NCBI GenBank assembly: GCA_964036045.1
Contig: OZ038385.1
Span: 1,178,001 to 1,242,000, forward strand
Direction of reading: 5' to 3'
DNA length: 64,000 nt
From: Eutreptiella sp. 'Long Island Sound 2002'
Lineage: Eukaryota > Euglenozoa > Euglenophyceae > Eutreptiales > Eutreptiaceae
A program made the translations under genes and the position numbers. The notes beneath the pieces are model-generated. The model was not told the origin of the DNA, made no database searches, and saw only the letters and a program-made list of their open reading frames with translations. How positions within the stretch are numbered: position 1 is the stretch's first letter; the number at the start of each line of letters is the position of its first letter. Positions 9,455 through 19,248 of this stretch are shown here, piece by piece.

Positions 9455-11713
9455 GTGCTGTGGTGGCCACCACTGTCGCATTTTAGGAAAAAGGGATTTT
9501 TTCTTGGCCTTTCCTTGGTTTCCACATCTACTTTAAAATACCTATAGTTTCCCTCACACAGAAAAATGGGCGCTCACCATGGCTGGCGCTCTTTTGCTGC
9601 TCTGTTTGTAACATTTCCTACAGAAGACTCAGCGCTCATGGCGCTGCCGGGGCTCCTGTGGCTTGGTTGGGTTAGTTTGGGAGCATGCCAAAACATGTGC
9701 AAGTGCATCCCTCCCTCCAAGACGCAGCGCGACACAAACCCAACGCAAGACACAATATACACACTCGCATGGGTTCTCGTAAACCTGCTGGCGACCTGTG
9801 ACCTGTCTTAGGGCGAAGGGAGTCGTAAAAAAAATTAAATTGCCCTTGGTGGGGTCTTGGGTTCTGCTCAGTCTCTGCAGGCTGCTGCGTTTCGGCCCGA
9901 ACACGGCCTACTCAGCGAGGCTGCACGTGGGTATCTGCAGAGGCAGGAATGGGAGAATTATGGACGAATCCACGCAAAAGCGAAGCGACGACACCAAAAT
10001 CCGTCAAATGACGGCCTAGAATTTTTCTAAGACAACACACCTGAGCAGAATCCAATGGTGCATCAGAAGCACATTTTTATAAAAATTATAGTCATCTCTA
10101 GATTTTTTAAATCAAGAAATTCCTACGCATAAAAAGGCGGCGCGCAGGAGCGGCTCCTAGCGAAGCGCCGGAAAATGCAGAAATAATGGAATTATAAACG
10201 TATGTATCACGTAGTCTTGAAAATGACGAGACACACATTAATAAATAAACATACAGATTCCACCCACACTAATAGAAGAATCAAAAATCCAAGAATTCGA
10301 AAATCAACGAAAAGACTTCAATGAATCAGGTATAAACTACAGGTATGCTCGTCTCGTATGCCGCATACACATTGCTCGTCTCGTGTCTCCGTGAACAAGT
10401 CTTGTAGCAGCGCTAACAACGATAGAACGCGATAGAGGGATTGATTAGAAAGATTGCAGATGATTAGAGGTCAGATCAGGGTGATTAGACATACACACAA
10501 GTGCATAGCGACGTTCTTCGCTTGCGCCCCGTTTTTCTTCTCACCTTGCTTCACTCTCCAGCGGTAGGTAAGGTAGGTACGCCCAGGTGGGGCCACCCCC
10601 TGGTGGAGTTCGAGATTGCGGTTAAGATGGGCAGGTTTGCCCAAGAGAGTCGTGCATGCTCGCGCATTCACACACGCATTAAAGGGTAGGCCACGCGAAG
10701 TGCGCACGGTAAACCTTGTTTAGGCTACCCAGGGGCTCCTCGGTACGTTCTTCAAGAGAACCTGAGGAATCCCTTAACGCTTGCTTGCTTGACAGGGGAG
10801 CTGATCCGTCAGCGTGTTTGCGGACAGTGTATTATAGGTCACACTGAGAAGCGTATAATACGTGGAGTGTGGCTTGGTTCCTCCGCCGCAAACACCCCTT
10901 CATTTGCCTTTGCTTTACAGGTGGGCAGGTAGGGTGATTGGTGCAGCAGCATACCATTTTTTTCATGCCCTGGTAAACAAGGGCGCAGATCACACAAACA
11001 AATAACTCCCCTCTGCCTGTGGCAGAGCAGGGAGTCCGACTCCTTCGACATCTGCGCCGTGCACGCAAAAAGAGCACCTCTTCCCTCCAAGCCCTAGCAG
11101 GGGAAACGCGTTGTGGCGTCCCCTGTTAGGCCACAGTTGCTTACCAGCGCTGTGTTCTCTTGTCTTCTCCACAGGAGGGTCGTTAGGACCCACGACATGT
11201 TCTTCAACAACACCCATCAGAGTGTGCGTGTAGGAGTGGTAGTCCTGAGTGGGGGCTTGAGCCAGTTGCAGCAGTGCTCGCCAACCAGGATGGTGCCACT
11301 GTAGGGTGTGTAGGACCTGTAGTGCGTGTGTAACTCCCCACCCGTTTCCTGCAATTTTAGCAGGGTTGGTGGGCTGTGGCAGTGGTTAGGTCAGTGTTTT
11401 GGCCACTTAGCAAAACGGCGTTTTCATGCCTTCATAGCTTTTGGCCACCCCTCCCTGTACTAGACAGATAGGTAGGGAAAACAATACCTGGATTAGTACG
11501 CTGGGTATTCCCCAAAGGTTTTGCGCCAGCACAGAAATTGGGCGCTTAGGGGAGGGGAGACCCGGGGCGTACCCCGTGGCATCAATAAGCCAACCCTCCA
11601 GGTTTAGCAAGCGTGCAGACTTGGGTATAATTAGGACACCACTTCTGCGGCTTGCTCTCAGGACCTTAGGAATAGCACACTCACACATACGCTTTGGCAG
11701 GTAAGGGTAAGGT
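9455..11713 (-). mobile_element. 3' internal non-coding region of element M
   Basis: No gene is recognised between the pol stop and the polypurine tract. The portion 10,680-11,560 matches the reverse complement of 61,770-62,610, downstream of another Gypsy chromodomain, and part matches window positions 1-400. The region is therefore a conserved non-coding part of this retrotransposon family. Part 9,455-10,680 has no match that I could see in the window. Short open frames are not convincing. Confidence 0.6.
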
Positions 11714-13681
11714 TCAGTCCCTAGCTTTAGTCTTGGAGGCAAGCGTCTCAGCGAGCCTCAGCAACTCACCAAGGTTGTTCTGGGACAAGTAGTCCACCAG
11801 AACTGAGTTTAGGCGTCCCTCAGGTAGAACAAACGCAGAGAAGGGCTCCCAGGTGGCCTCTTCGACTCCAAACCCTTCCCAGAGAGTGAGGAAGCGCCAA
11901 CCCTGGCGATAGCGGTGGCGTAGGACAGACTTCACCAGGTAGAAGCCCTCCTTAGCCATCTCCTCGGCGTTCATGTCGGGGAGTTCACCTTCAACTTCCA
12001 TAGGGCTGGCAGCCCCTTGTAGGTCCAGAGCGGCGATTTCCTCGTCGTTCAGCTCCCACTCCTCCCCACAGAGGTCTTCAGGATCATAGTAGCGCTTCAG
12101 GTGTTGAGCAGCGCACACGAGGGTCCCCCCTAGACGGGGAGAACACCGCACGGTGATACGGTGTCCATCCACTGATAGAATCTTGTACGGCCCGAAGTAT
12201 GGGTCATCGCTGGTAGAGCGTTGCCAGGCGGGTAGTCGACTGTGGTGCACCAGCACCCAGTCCCCCTCTTGGTAGGTGGCCGGTACTCGGTGCTTGTTCT
12301 TCTTGTTCCACTGACGCTCCCTCACTCTCTGGAGCATAGCCTTGGCCTTGTCCACCTTCGCCTGTTGCTCTTGGACCCATTCACCCACAGAAGAATGGGT
12401 GTCCTCTGGATAGGGGGCATGTAGGAACCATGCCGGGCGCCATAGGAATAGCTCATGGGGCGAGTAGCCAGTAGCTGAACTCTCTTGGGAGTTCATCATC
12501 AAGGATATGACGGGGAGTAGTCTCACCCAGTCTCTGGTGCGTTCAGTTTTGCACCATATCCGTACGTTCTCCTTCAGGACACGGATCTGTCGCTCACATA
12601 GGGGGTTATTCGTGTGCGAGTAGGGAATTCCCGTAGACACCTGGACATTGAGGGATCTCAGGACCCTCTTGTACCAACCGGTATCCGAGCGTACTCGTAC
12701 GTCCTCATCGGAGTTGATCTCCTTGGGCGCCCCATAGACACAAAACCACTCCTCCAGGAGTATCTTGATAGTCTCCCCCCCGGTAATGTGCTTGGTACAT
12801 GGGAACACCCTGGTGAACCTGGTCAACCCACAGGTTACCACGAGGGCGAAGTCATAGCCCCCGAACTTCGGCATCTCCGTGTAGTCCACGTATAGAACAC
12901 TGTTAGCACAGTGAGGGATGGGCAGGGTCGAGTAGAGACCCCTGTCCCTGATATCCCCTGGTTTACATGACCTGCACGGGCACTTGTCCACGATAGGCTG
13001 GAGGGTTTTCCGCAGTTGGTCGTCAGTCCACGTAGTGTGGAAACACTGCTTGAACAGCCTCAGGGTACGGTCAGCACCCACATGACCGCTGGACTCATGG
13101 GTCAACTTCAGCAGCGCTGGGACTCGGTCACTAGGCACCACAATGCGGCCCTCGTGCCAGAGGTAGCTCTTGTCCCTCTTCCACTGGTCTTGGTTGACCA
13201 GGAGGGGTTCAAGGCGTTTCTCCAGGCGCTTGTAGATATCCCCAAACTCCTTCAGGTACTCCGATTGTTGGAGTCCATCCAGGGGGCGTATCATTGTCAT
13301 GTTGAGGTCCAAGTGGACGTCCATACGGCTGAACGCCTCCTTAGCCAGCGCTTCAGACCGGGCACCAATCAGGGCCTCGAAGTTGTTGCGGCTGATGTAG
13401 TCGGCACACTCGTTCTTCACTCCCTGGATATGGTGTACCGTCAGCCGTAGTTGACTGAGGTAGGTCCACCAGCGCCGTAGCTTGGCCTTCTCAGATGGGG
13501 GGCCCTTCTGGAAACTGCGGACCGGTTCTTGGTCGCACAGCCAGACCACAGGGTTACTCCCCAACAGTCGTGCTTGTGAGGATAGCACCAGCATACCCGC
13601 GAGCAATTCCTGCTCATAGGAGGAGTAGTTCCCCCTGGCCTGGTTCCACTTCCAGTTCCAGTGGCCCAGAGGTACTAGGAC
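11714..13681 (-). CDS. pol: Pol of element M: RNase H end, integrase, chromodomain
   Basis: The frame is open from just after the TGA at 13,682-13,684; the first ATG gives 630 residues (from 13,606). The N-terminus is the end of RNase H (SSYEQELLAGMLVL and ECADYISR). The integrase zinc finger has H170, H175, C211, C214. The catalytic D,D-35-E triad is D241, D302 and E338. The C-terminus holds a chromodomain with the pattern YLVKSVLRHRY...WEGFGVEEATWEPFSAF. Integrase joins the cDNA to host DNA, and the chromodomain probably steers it to modified chromatin. This part looks intact. Confidence 0.93.
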   Translation of the reverse strand, partial: VLVPLGHWNWKWNQARGNYSSYEQELLAGMLVLSSQARLLGSNPVVWLCDQEPVRSFQKGPPSEKAKLRRWWTYLSQLRLTVHHIQGVKNECADYISRNNFEALIGARSEALAKEAFSRMDVHLDLNMTMIRPLDGLQQSEYLKEFGDIYKRLEKRLEPLLVNQDQWKRDKSYLWHEGRIVVPSDRVPALLKLTHESSGHVGADRTLRLFKQCFHTTWTDDQLRKTLQPIVDKCPCRSCKPGDIRDRGLYSTLPIPHCANSVLYVDYTEMPKFGGYDFALVVTCGLTRFTRVFPCTKHITGGETIKILLEEWFCVYGAPKEINSDEDVRVRSDTGWYKRVLRSLNVQVSTGIPYSHTNNPLCERQIRVLKENVRIWCKTERTRDWVRLLPVISLMMNSQESSATGYSPHELFLWRPAWFLHAPYPEDTHSSVGEWVQEQQAKVDKAKAMLQRVRERQWNKKNKHRVPATYQEGDWVLVHHSRLPAWQRSTSDDPYFGPYKILSVDGHRITVRCSPRLGGTLVCAAQHLKRYYDPEDLCGEEWELNDEEIAALDLQGAASPMEVEGELPDMNAEEMAKEGFYLVKSVLRHRYRQGWRFLTLWEGFGVEEATWEPFSAFVLPEGRLNSVLVDYLSQNNLGELLRLAETLASKTKARD

Positions 13682-15010
13682 TCACTTGTCGTCGGGGTAG
13701 CTGTGCTTGAGGGTTCCATCTCGGTTGAGACCTTCCGTCCCCCATTGGGAAATGGCCGAGTCGAACTCCTCCTTCTCTAGTGCTTGCCATTGGAACAACG
13801 TTCCACCACCGCCCACATTGCTGGCGTCGGTCACCAGGATAATCTCCCCTTGTGCCCTAGGCACGCCCAAGCACTTAGCGTTGGCTACCTTGTCTTTGAG
13901 CTCGTCAAACGCTTGTTGCTCTTGTGGGCCCCAGCGCCAAGGGGTACTCTTCTTGATCAAGTCCGCCAGAACGGCGCTGGTGTAGGTGAAGTTTTTGATG
14001 TGGCGGCGATAGAAGTTGCACGCCCCGATGAAACTGCGTACATCATGAAGTCCTCTCTTGGGGTCTTCGTGTCGTACCTTGGCATCCATCAGGGGTTTGG
14101 CCTTAGAGGCCGCTGGGGTCCACCACCCATAGCCAACGTCAAACCCCAGGTACTGCATGGTCTCCTGCATGAACTCACACTTCTCCAGCTTGAGTCGTGT
14201 GTGGTTCTCCTGGCAGACCGCAAAGAACTCACCAAAGAGGATTAGGTGATCCTCCTGGGTATTGGTCCCGAGGCATACATCGTGGATGTGAGCCTCCATC
14301 TGGGCACCACGGGATATGAGCTCCTGCACCTTAGGTCTCCTTTGTAGGATGGACAAGATCTTGTTCATCAGCTCTTGGAATAGACCGGGTGCGTTAGCCA
14401 CGCCAAACGGCATGACCTTCCACTTGAACACCCTCCCCTGAGGGGTGATGAAGGCCAGTAGTTCCTGTGCGTTGGGCGTCAGGTCCACTTGCCAGAATCC
14501 GCTCCTCTTGTCCATTTTGGTCTTGTAGCGACAGGAGGCTATCTTCTCCAGGGTAGACTCCATATTGGGAATGGACCCTGAGTGGTTCAGCGTCTTCTTG
14601 TTCAGCTCTCCGTAGTCCACTACCAGCCGTTTGGCTGTAGACCCAGGTTTAGCCACCAGGAAACAGGGGCTGCAGTGTAGGGGGTAGTCCCCGTCCTTGT
14701 ACTCCAGGACTAGGCCAGCGTCGATACATTCTTGTATCTGTCGCTCAATCTCGTCGGCCTGCTCTTTAGGAGCTGGATAGGGTCTCCTCCGGATCTTGTG
14801 ACCCACGAACTCGGGTTTCAGCTTGAGGTCCATCTGTACCAGCTTGTCACATGAGGCTGGAGGGGGTAGTTCTACGAACACCTCCAGATAGGTCCTTATA
14901 AGCTTCTGTACCCGCGGGTCCAATACCTTGATCTTGTCCTCCATGTCCTCGTCAGAGTGTAAGTTGCTTGCCCCCTGAGTAATAGACGTCAGGAGGTGGT
15001 CCTCCACCGA
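13682..15010 (-). CDS. pol: Pol of element M: reverse transcriptase and start of RNase H
   Basis: 441 residues from the ATG at 15,007. The RT domain spans about residues 55-330: motif A contains KMDKRSGFWQVDL (D166), and MPFGVANAPGLFQELMN is the usual Gypsy signature. The YxDD motif reads H-I-H-D at residues 240-243, while the related copy at about 52,140 reads H-I-D-D. The first catalytic Asp is therefore changed to His by one base. RNase H starts at VTDASNVGGGGTLF near the C-terminus and is interrupted by TGA at 13,682-13,684; the same frame continues downstream. It would copy element RNA to DNA but is predicted inactive. Confidence 0.9.
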   Translation of the reverse strand, partial: SVEDHLLTSITQGASNLHSDEDMEDKIKVLDPRVQKLIRTYLEVFVELPPPASCDKLVQMDLKLKPEFVGHKIRRRPYPAPKEQADEIERQIQECIDAGLVLEYKDGDYPLHCSPCFLVAKPGSTAKRLVVDYGELNKKTLNHSGSIPNMESTLEKIASCRYKTKMDKRSGFWQVDLTPNAQELLAFITPQGRVFKWKVMPFGVANAPGLFQELMNKILSILQRRPKVQELISRGAQMEAHIHDVCLGTNTQEDHLILFGEFFAVCQENHTRLKLEKCEFMQETMQYLGFDVGYGWWTPAASKAKPLMDAKVRHEDPKRGLHDVRSFIGACNFYRRHIKNFTYTSAVLADLIKKSTPWRWGPQEQQAFDELKDKVANAKCLGVPRAQGEIILVTDASNVGGGGTLFQWQALEKEEFDSAISQWGTEGLNRDGTLKHSYPDDK

Positions 15011-15472
15011 CTACTCGCCCGTGGTAGTGTCCTTCAGCCCTTGGTAGGCATATAGAAGGTCTTGTTCAACCATTTCCGGTGGACGATGGCAACATAGGCA
15101 CGCTCGAGGGGGTTCACATACACATTCCTCCGAGAGGTCGTCCTCCTCTGGGCCCCTCACATGGGCGCCCCACACGGTCTTCATAAGCTTGAGATCTACC
15201 TCCCTTTGCCAGGTGGTGATCTTCTGTTCGAGGTCCTCCTTCAATTGGGATAGGTCTCCCATACGTCCTTGCTTCAGTGGCCATGAGCTGCGGGTAGGCT
15301 TCGCGTAGCATAGCCTTTTCGCCACCAACTTCCTCTTGGAATCCACATACTCCCTTAGCCTGGATCGAGGGTCCAGCTCCTCGTCCTCGGGGTCTTCCAC
15401 CCTCATGGGGAATAGGTGTTTTAGGGGGGCGACGTACTCGGCGTTCTCCACTTCCTCCACACAGGTCTGCAC
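15011..15472 (-). pseudogene. pol: Pol of element M: linker between methyltransferase-like domain and RT
   Basis: This 153-residue frame is in phase with the RT frame and is separated from it by one TAG at 15,011-15,013. It overlaps the preceding protease/methyltransferase frame (15,421 onward) in another phase, so a one-base shift near 15,430-15,470 broke pol here. The charged sequence (many E, K, R and a small Cys cluster CLCCHRPPE) matches no domain I know. The related copies at 32,940-33,540 and 50,900-51,500 have a linker of similar size in one open frame, showing the break is a mutation. Confidence 0.7.
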
Positions 15473-16644
15473 GAAGAAGGCGTCGTGCTCAGTTTCGTCA
15501 TCTGAGTGGATAGAGCTAGGTAGCTCAGATAGTCCACACTCAGAGACTCCATCAGGAACAGGTACATGGCAGGGAGAGTTGGGGCGTTGGTGTCAGTCAC
15601 GACGTACTCATCTCCTCCGGGTGTAGTCTCAACAGCATCTTGAGGTCGTAGGCGATCCTTCAAGTCACCCAAGGCGAGTCCGTCACTTTCTCGTTGTATA
15701 GCCTGGACCAGAGTCGGGTCCAGATCCTCCCAGGGAATGGAGGTAAGACCTCCGTCCACCACGCTGAGCATACTCCCCGATCGGGGCTTCCCAATAGGCG
15801 TCTTGCGTCCCAGAGGCACGTAGATGGCCTCATCAGGCAAACGAACAGAGCTGATAGTCAGCCTGTCCAGGAGGTTTCGCCAGTATTCGTTGCCCCCGTG
15901 GGCTCCCCAATCGGGAGAACACAGGACCATACGGGAACGTTCCAACGCCACCTTGGTCAGCACCTTCCCCAGTTCACTGAACCTGGGGTTCTCGTAGGCC
16001 ATCCCGAAAGAGGGCCAGTAAAATTTGTAGCTGCAGTTCTTCGCCTTGCTGCAGTAAAGGTCCAGTACATGCTGCTTGTCGCTGGCGAACAACTCCACAC
16101 TCAGGTCTTCTCGAGAGTAACCCAACTCCTTCAGACCTTGGTCTAGGACTTCCCCCAATAGTTGATAGTCCTTAGTTTTGGAGGCCGCCACCATGTTCGA
16201 GGGCTCCTCCTTCGATAGCCTCAGGTAACTCGAGGTATGTTCCGACTGCTCCAGTGGCACAGACTCTCTGCCACTGCCGTGGTCCACGTAGAGGAGGTAG
16301 GGCGCTTGCAGCGTCAGGGATTGTATCTGGGAGTGCTGTACGAAGAAGTCAGTCCCCAGTACAAAGTCGAAGGCCTCAGTGTCCATCACATAGAACCGAT
16401 GGGCGATAGTCCGGGAGCCCATAGGTACCTCCACTTCACAGTCCCCGCAGCTGTGCACCACATGTCCATCCCCCATGCGTATAGCAGCGGTGGTCATGGT
16501 GTTCTTCAGGCTCCCACAAGGTAAAGTTTTCTTGGCCACTATAGATATGGTGGCGCCAGTGTCCAATACCCCCAGGTATTCGCGTCCCCCTAGTCGGATA
16601 CGTACCCAAAACACCAGGTCTTGGGTGCCACCAGAGCGTCCCCG
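15421..16644 (-). CDS. pol: Pol of element M: aspartic protease and Dam/DIRS-type methyltransferase-like domain
   Basis: The frame continues directly from gag past a TGA codon (16,645-16,647), so pol is probably made by readthrough; the first ATG is at 16,614. Counting from it, retroviral-type protease has D18-T-G-A and a later VLGTDFF (residues 1-115). Residues 171-255 resemble the methyltransferase domain of DIRS retrotransposons and phage Dam enzymes (VELFAS, then AYENPRFSELGKVLTK, then LCSPDWG). The expected NPPF motif reads NPRF here, which would damage catalysis; related copies in this window keep NPPF. A conserved tail of about 140 residues follows before the frameshift. Confidence 0.75.
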   Translation of the reverse strand, partial: RGRSGGTQDLVFWVRIRLGGREYLGVLDTGATISIVAKKTLPCGSLKNTMTTAAIRMGDGHVVHSCGDCEVEVPMGSRTIAHRFYVMDTEAFDFVLGTDFFVQHSQIQSLTLQAPYLLYVDHGSGRESVPLEQSEHTSSYLRLSKEEPSNMVAASKTKDYQLLGEVLDQGLKELGYSREDLSVELFASDKQHVLDLYCSKAKNCSYKFYWPSFGMAYENPRFSELGKVLTKVALERSRMVLCSPDWGAHGGNEYWRNLLDRLTISSVRLPDEAIYVPLGRKTPIGKPRSGSMLSVVDGGLTSIPWEDLDPTLVQAIQRESDGLALGDLKDRLRPQDAVETTPGGDEYVVTDTNAPTLPAMYLFLMESLSVDYLSYLALSTQMTKLSTTPSSCRPVWRKWRTPSTSPP

Positions 16645-16650
16645 TCAGAA
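16645..16650 (-). promoter_or_regulatory. Probable gag-pol readthrough site (TGA CGG)
   Basis: The gag stop is TGA followed by CGG and pol continues in the same frame. UGA-CGG is an established leaky context in some plus-strand RNA virus genes. In element H the homologous junction also has an in-frame stop (TAG GGG at 20,719-20,724). That two diverged elements both keep a stop at this exact point argues for regulated readthrough rather than decay. Confidence 0.65.
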
Positions 16651-19149
16651 CTCCGCGGGACAGGTCACCTCGAACCCCTTGTTCCGCAGTTTGCGGGCCA
16701 TCCTCATGAAACGGCTCCTCTTCTTAGCGTTGCCGTCATCACCACCTTCATGCTCACGCTTGGCTCCTTGTTCTTGCTGGGCCTGCGTTTGCGAGCGTGT
16801 GGTAGGACCAGACTGCCCTCCAGAGGGATCGGAGTTCCCCCCTGGATTAGGGTTGGGGTTGCCTCTGTTCTTATTCTTGTTGTCCTTGTCTGGCTGGCGG
16901 TTAGCGCCTCCTCCTCGTCCACCTTGACCTTTGTCTTGCCCTTGACCACGTCCTTTCGACTTGCCCTTGCCGGAGTCGTTGCCTTTGCCTTTGCCTCCAC
17001 CTTTGCCTGAGCCTTTGCCAGGATCTTCACCCTTAAGCTTCGCCGATAGGCGTTGCTTATGGTAGCACTCATCCTCGTATTGCTTCCGCTTCCCGCAGAA
17101 TGCACACGTGATGGTGCACCTGTAATGATCCGGCAGCTTCGCTTTGGCGCCGGTGTTCTTCTCCTGCTGCTTCCTCTGGACTACGAAGCAGTCTCGCTGC
17201 TCGCAGTCAGGGGCGTGCTGCAGGTTGCCCTGCTCGTCCCTGGCATCACACCAGAATTGCTCCCTCACGTTCTCCATGATACGGGCGTGGGCGTGTTTGG
17301 GGGTAGTCCCCTGCCCAGGTCGGGACCCTTGGTACCCTTTGCCATGGCCTCCAGAACCTCCACCACCAGGACGGTAGTTGTTCAAGTGCTGGTCGCTCTC
17401 CTTCTCCAGCGCCAGCTCCAGGAGTAGCACGCATAGATCCCTGTAGCGGAGGGATGTAGCCTTGCGCTCTGCCGTCGAACGGCACTCGTCCCATAGCTCT
17501 CGAGGGAGCTTGGCCACCAACCAGAACAGCAGGTCGTCGCTGCTGTAGGAACCGGGCGTCAGCCGTCCAGCCCAGTGATCCAGGTCAGCCAACAGCTCAG
17601 AGACCCTGCCAGGTTTGGGGTTGTTGGGCAGCACGGGCAGGTTCTGGATCTCGGCCCTGATGGAGAGGTCGGTTTCGTAGGTTGGGTACTGCCTCTCCAG
17701 GGCAACCAACACATCGGCAAAGGTGGCGGAGTTAGTCACGATCTGCCTGACCTGCTTCTCCAGGTACTTGGTCTTGCAGCACTGCAGGAGCAGATCGCAC
17801 TTGACTCGCCCACTAGCGTGGGTTTGGCCGGTCAATCGGAGAAACCGGCCAAAATTCTCAGCGAACTCGCTGAGGTCCTTGCCTGTGAACTCAGGCAGGT
17901 TCACCACGATCTTGGAGGTGGCAATAGCCTTCGCCTCCTGAGACCTGCGTCCCTCAGGGCGTCGGGTCTTCTTCTTCTTCTTCTTCTTCTTCTTCCCCCT
18001 TGGGTCCTCGGGGTCCTCCGGGTCATCGTCCTCTGAGGGCGAAGCAGAAGTCATCGACGGCGGCTCATCATCGGAGGGGTCCCTGCCTAGATCACTAGAG
18101 CCATAAGGCTCCACGTCCACCATTGCCCTCAAGGCTGTCAGCCCCAGCCGGTCTAGCTCGGCCCTCGTAGAGTTCGTCACGTGGCTGTAGGGCGGCTGGG
18201 CCGTTCTCGGTACGAAAGGACTTCTCGGTATCGCTGCAGGGGTCGGCATCGGTCGACTCCTCATGCTCCCCAGGGTGTTTGTCAACCCTGCCGCCAGGTG
18301 GTTGGCCTGTACTCGGTGGGGTGACATTCCCACCGTGGTAGGTGACGCTTGGGGCGGTATCATCAGGGGCTCCAGTTTCTCTCGGATCTCTTGAGTGAGG
18401 TCGCCCACGATTTTTGAAGTGGCTCCTCGGAGCACCTCGTTGATCTCCGACCGCGTCAGGGACCTGTTGGAGGATCTCCCCGATCCTCTACTCCTGCCTC
18501 CAAGAGACTCAGGTCCTCTCCTCAACCCACTCAAGGTTGCATACCCAGGTGCATACCCAGGAACATCCACATAGGTTCCAGTAGCGGGTAGTGCATGGGG
18601 ATATTCAGCCACATACCATCGCGGCGCAGAGCTGGAAGCCACCGGCTCACTGGCAGTAGTTGCCTCAGGGAGCGCAGTGGTAGGTGGGCCCATACCATAG
18701 GCGGGGTAGGGAGGCATGCCAGTAAAGCATGTGCCCTCTGCCATAGGCGGGTTGGTTATGGGAGTGGATGTTGCAGCAGCTCGGTCTGGAATTGGGAGTG
18801 TGGTGGTTATAGGAGAGGGTGATGCGTGGAGGCCAGAAGCGCTTGGTGCCCCTTCGAAGGTAGGGTCATTCGTCAGGTCTTGCCCTTGTTCCTCTCCTTC
18901 GTCTGCTTCGTCTCCAGCATCCTTCTCGCTCTCTCTCTTCCTCTTCACAGGCTGAGTGACCACCTCCTCGCCTGAGAGGGCCCTGAAGGCTGTCTGGAGT
19001 CCATCCAACGAGTCCTCAGCCACTTCCACTGGCCCCTGTAAGGGCTCCGAAGGTACAGCGCGAGATCCAGGTCCAGGTTCACCAGGTGCTGGCCTTGCCG
19101 GTGCCTCAGGCGCTGTCTTCACGTCGGCGTCCTCTTTCCTTGTATCCAT
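16645..19149 (-). CDS. gag: Gag of element M
   Basis: 834 residues starting 98 bp after the LTR. The N-terminal 400 residues are Pro/Ser/Thr-rich and disordered in appearance. A poly-Lys run from a CTT microsatellite (17,970-17,997) precedes the capsid-like domain at about residues 405-590. A Gly/Lys-rich nucleocapsid region follows, with a zinc-knuckle-like CAFC...DEC at about 680-695 where the usual His is Gln. Gag packages element RNA in cytoplasmic particles. It ends at a TGA followed by CGG, in frame with pol. Length is large for a Gypsy Gag, mainly because of the N-terminal extension. Confidence 0.88.
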   Translation of the reverse strand: MDTRKEDADVKTAPEAPARPAPGEPGPGSRAVPSEPLQGPVEVAEDSLDGLQTAFRALSGEEVVTQPVKRKRESEKDAGDEADEGEEQGQDLTNDPTFEGAPSASGLHASPSPITTTLPIPDRAAATSTPITNPPMAEGTCFTGMPPYPAYGMGPPTTALPEATTASEPVASSSAPRWYVAEYPHALPATGTYVDVPGYAPGYATLSGLRRGPESLGGRSRGSGRSSNRSLTRSEINEVLRGATSKIVGDLTQEIREKLEPLMIPPQASPTTVGMSPHRVQANHLAAGLTNTLGSMRSRPMPTPAAIPRSPFVPRTAQPPYSHVTNSTRAELDRLGLTALRAMVDVEPYGSSDLGRDPSDDEPPSMTSASPSEDDDPEDPEDPRGKKKKKKKKKTRRPEGRRSQEAKAIATSKIVVNLPEFTGKDLSEFAENFGRFLRLTGQTHASGRVKCDLLLQCCKTKYLEKQVRQIVTNSATFADVLVALERQYPTYETDLSIRAEIQNLPVLPNNPKPGRVSELLADLDHWAGRLTPGSYSSDDLLFWLVAKLPRELWDECRSTAERKATSLRYRDLCVLLLELALEKESDQHLNNYRPGGGGSGGHGKGYQGSRPGQGTTPKHAHARIMENVREQFWCDARDEQGNLQHAPDCEQRDCFVVQRKQQEKNTGAKAKLPDHYRCTITCAFCGKRKQYEDECYHKQRLSAKLKGEDPGKGSGKGGGKGKGNDSGKGKSKGRGQGQDKGQGGRGGGANRQPDKDNKNKNRGNPNPNPGGNSDPSGGQSGPTTRSQTQAQQEQGAKREHEGGDDGNAKKRSRFMRMARKLRNKGFEVTCPAEF

Positions 19150-19231
19150 CTTCGTTCGCCCTTCTGCTTATATGTGACTGCTCGGCGCACTGGAAGTACG
19201 GCGCGGGGTTGCTGCCGGTGCGCAGAGACAG

Positions 19232-19248
19232 TCTGCCTCTTGCTACCA
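19232..19248 (-). other. Primer binding site of element M (initiator tRNA-Met type)
   Basis: On the minus strand TGGTAGCAAGAGGCAG lies at the LTR edge, its first T being the last LTR base. It differs by one extra A from the TGGTAGCAGAGG seen in initiator-Met primer sites, and it matches the site of element H at 6,123. Confidence 0.7.
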
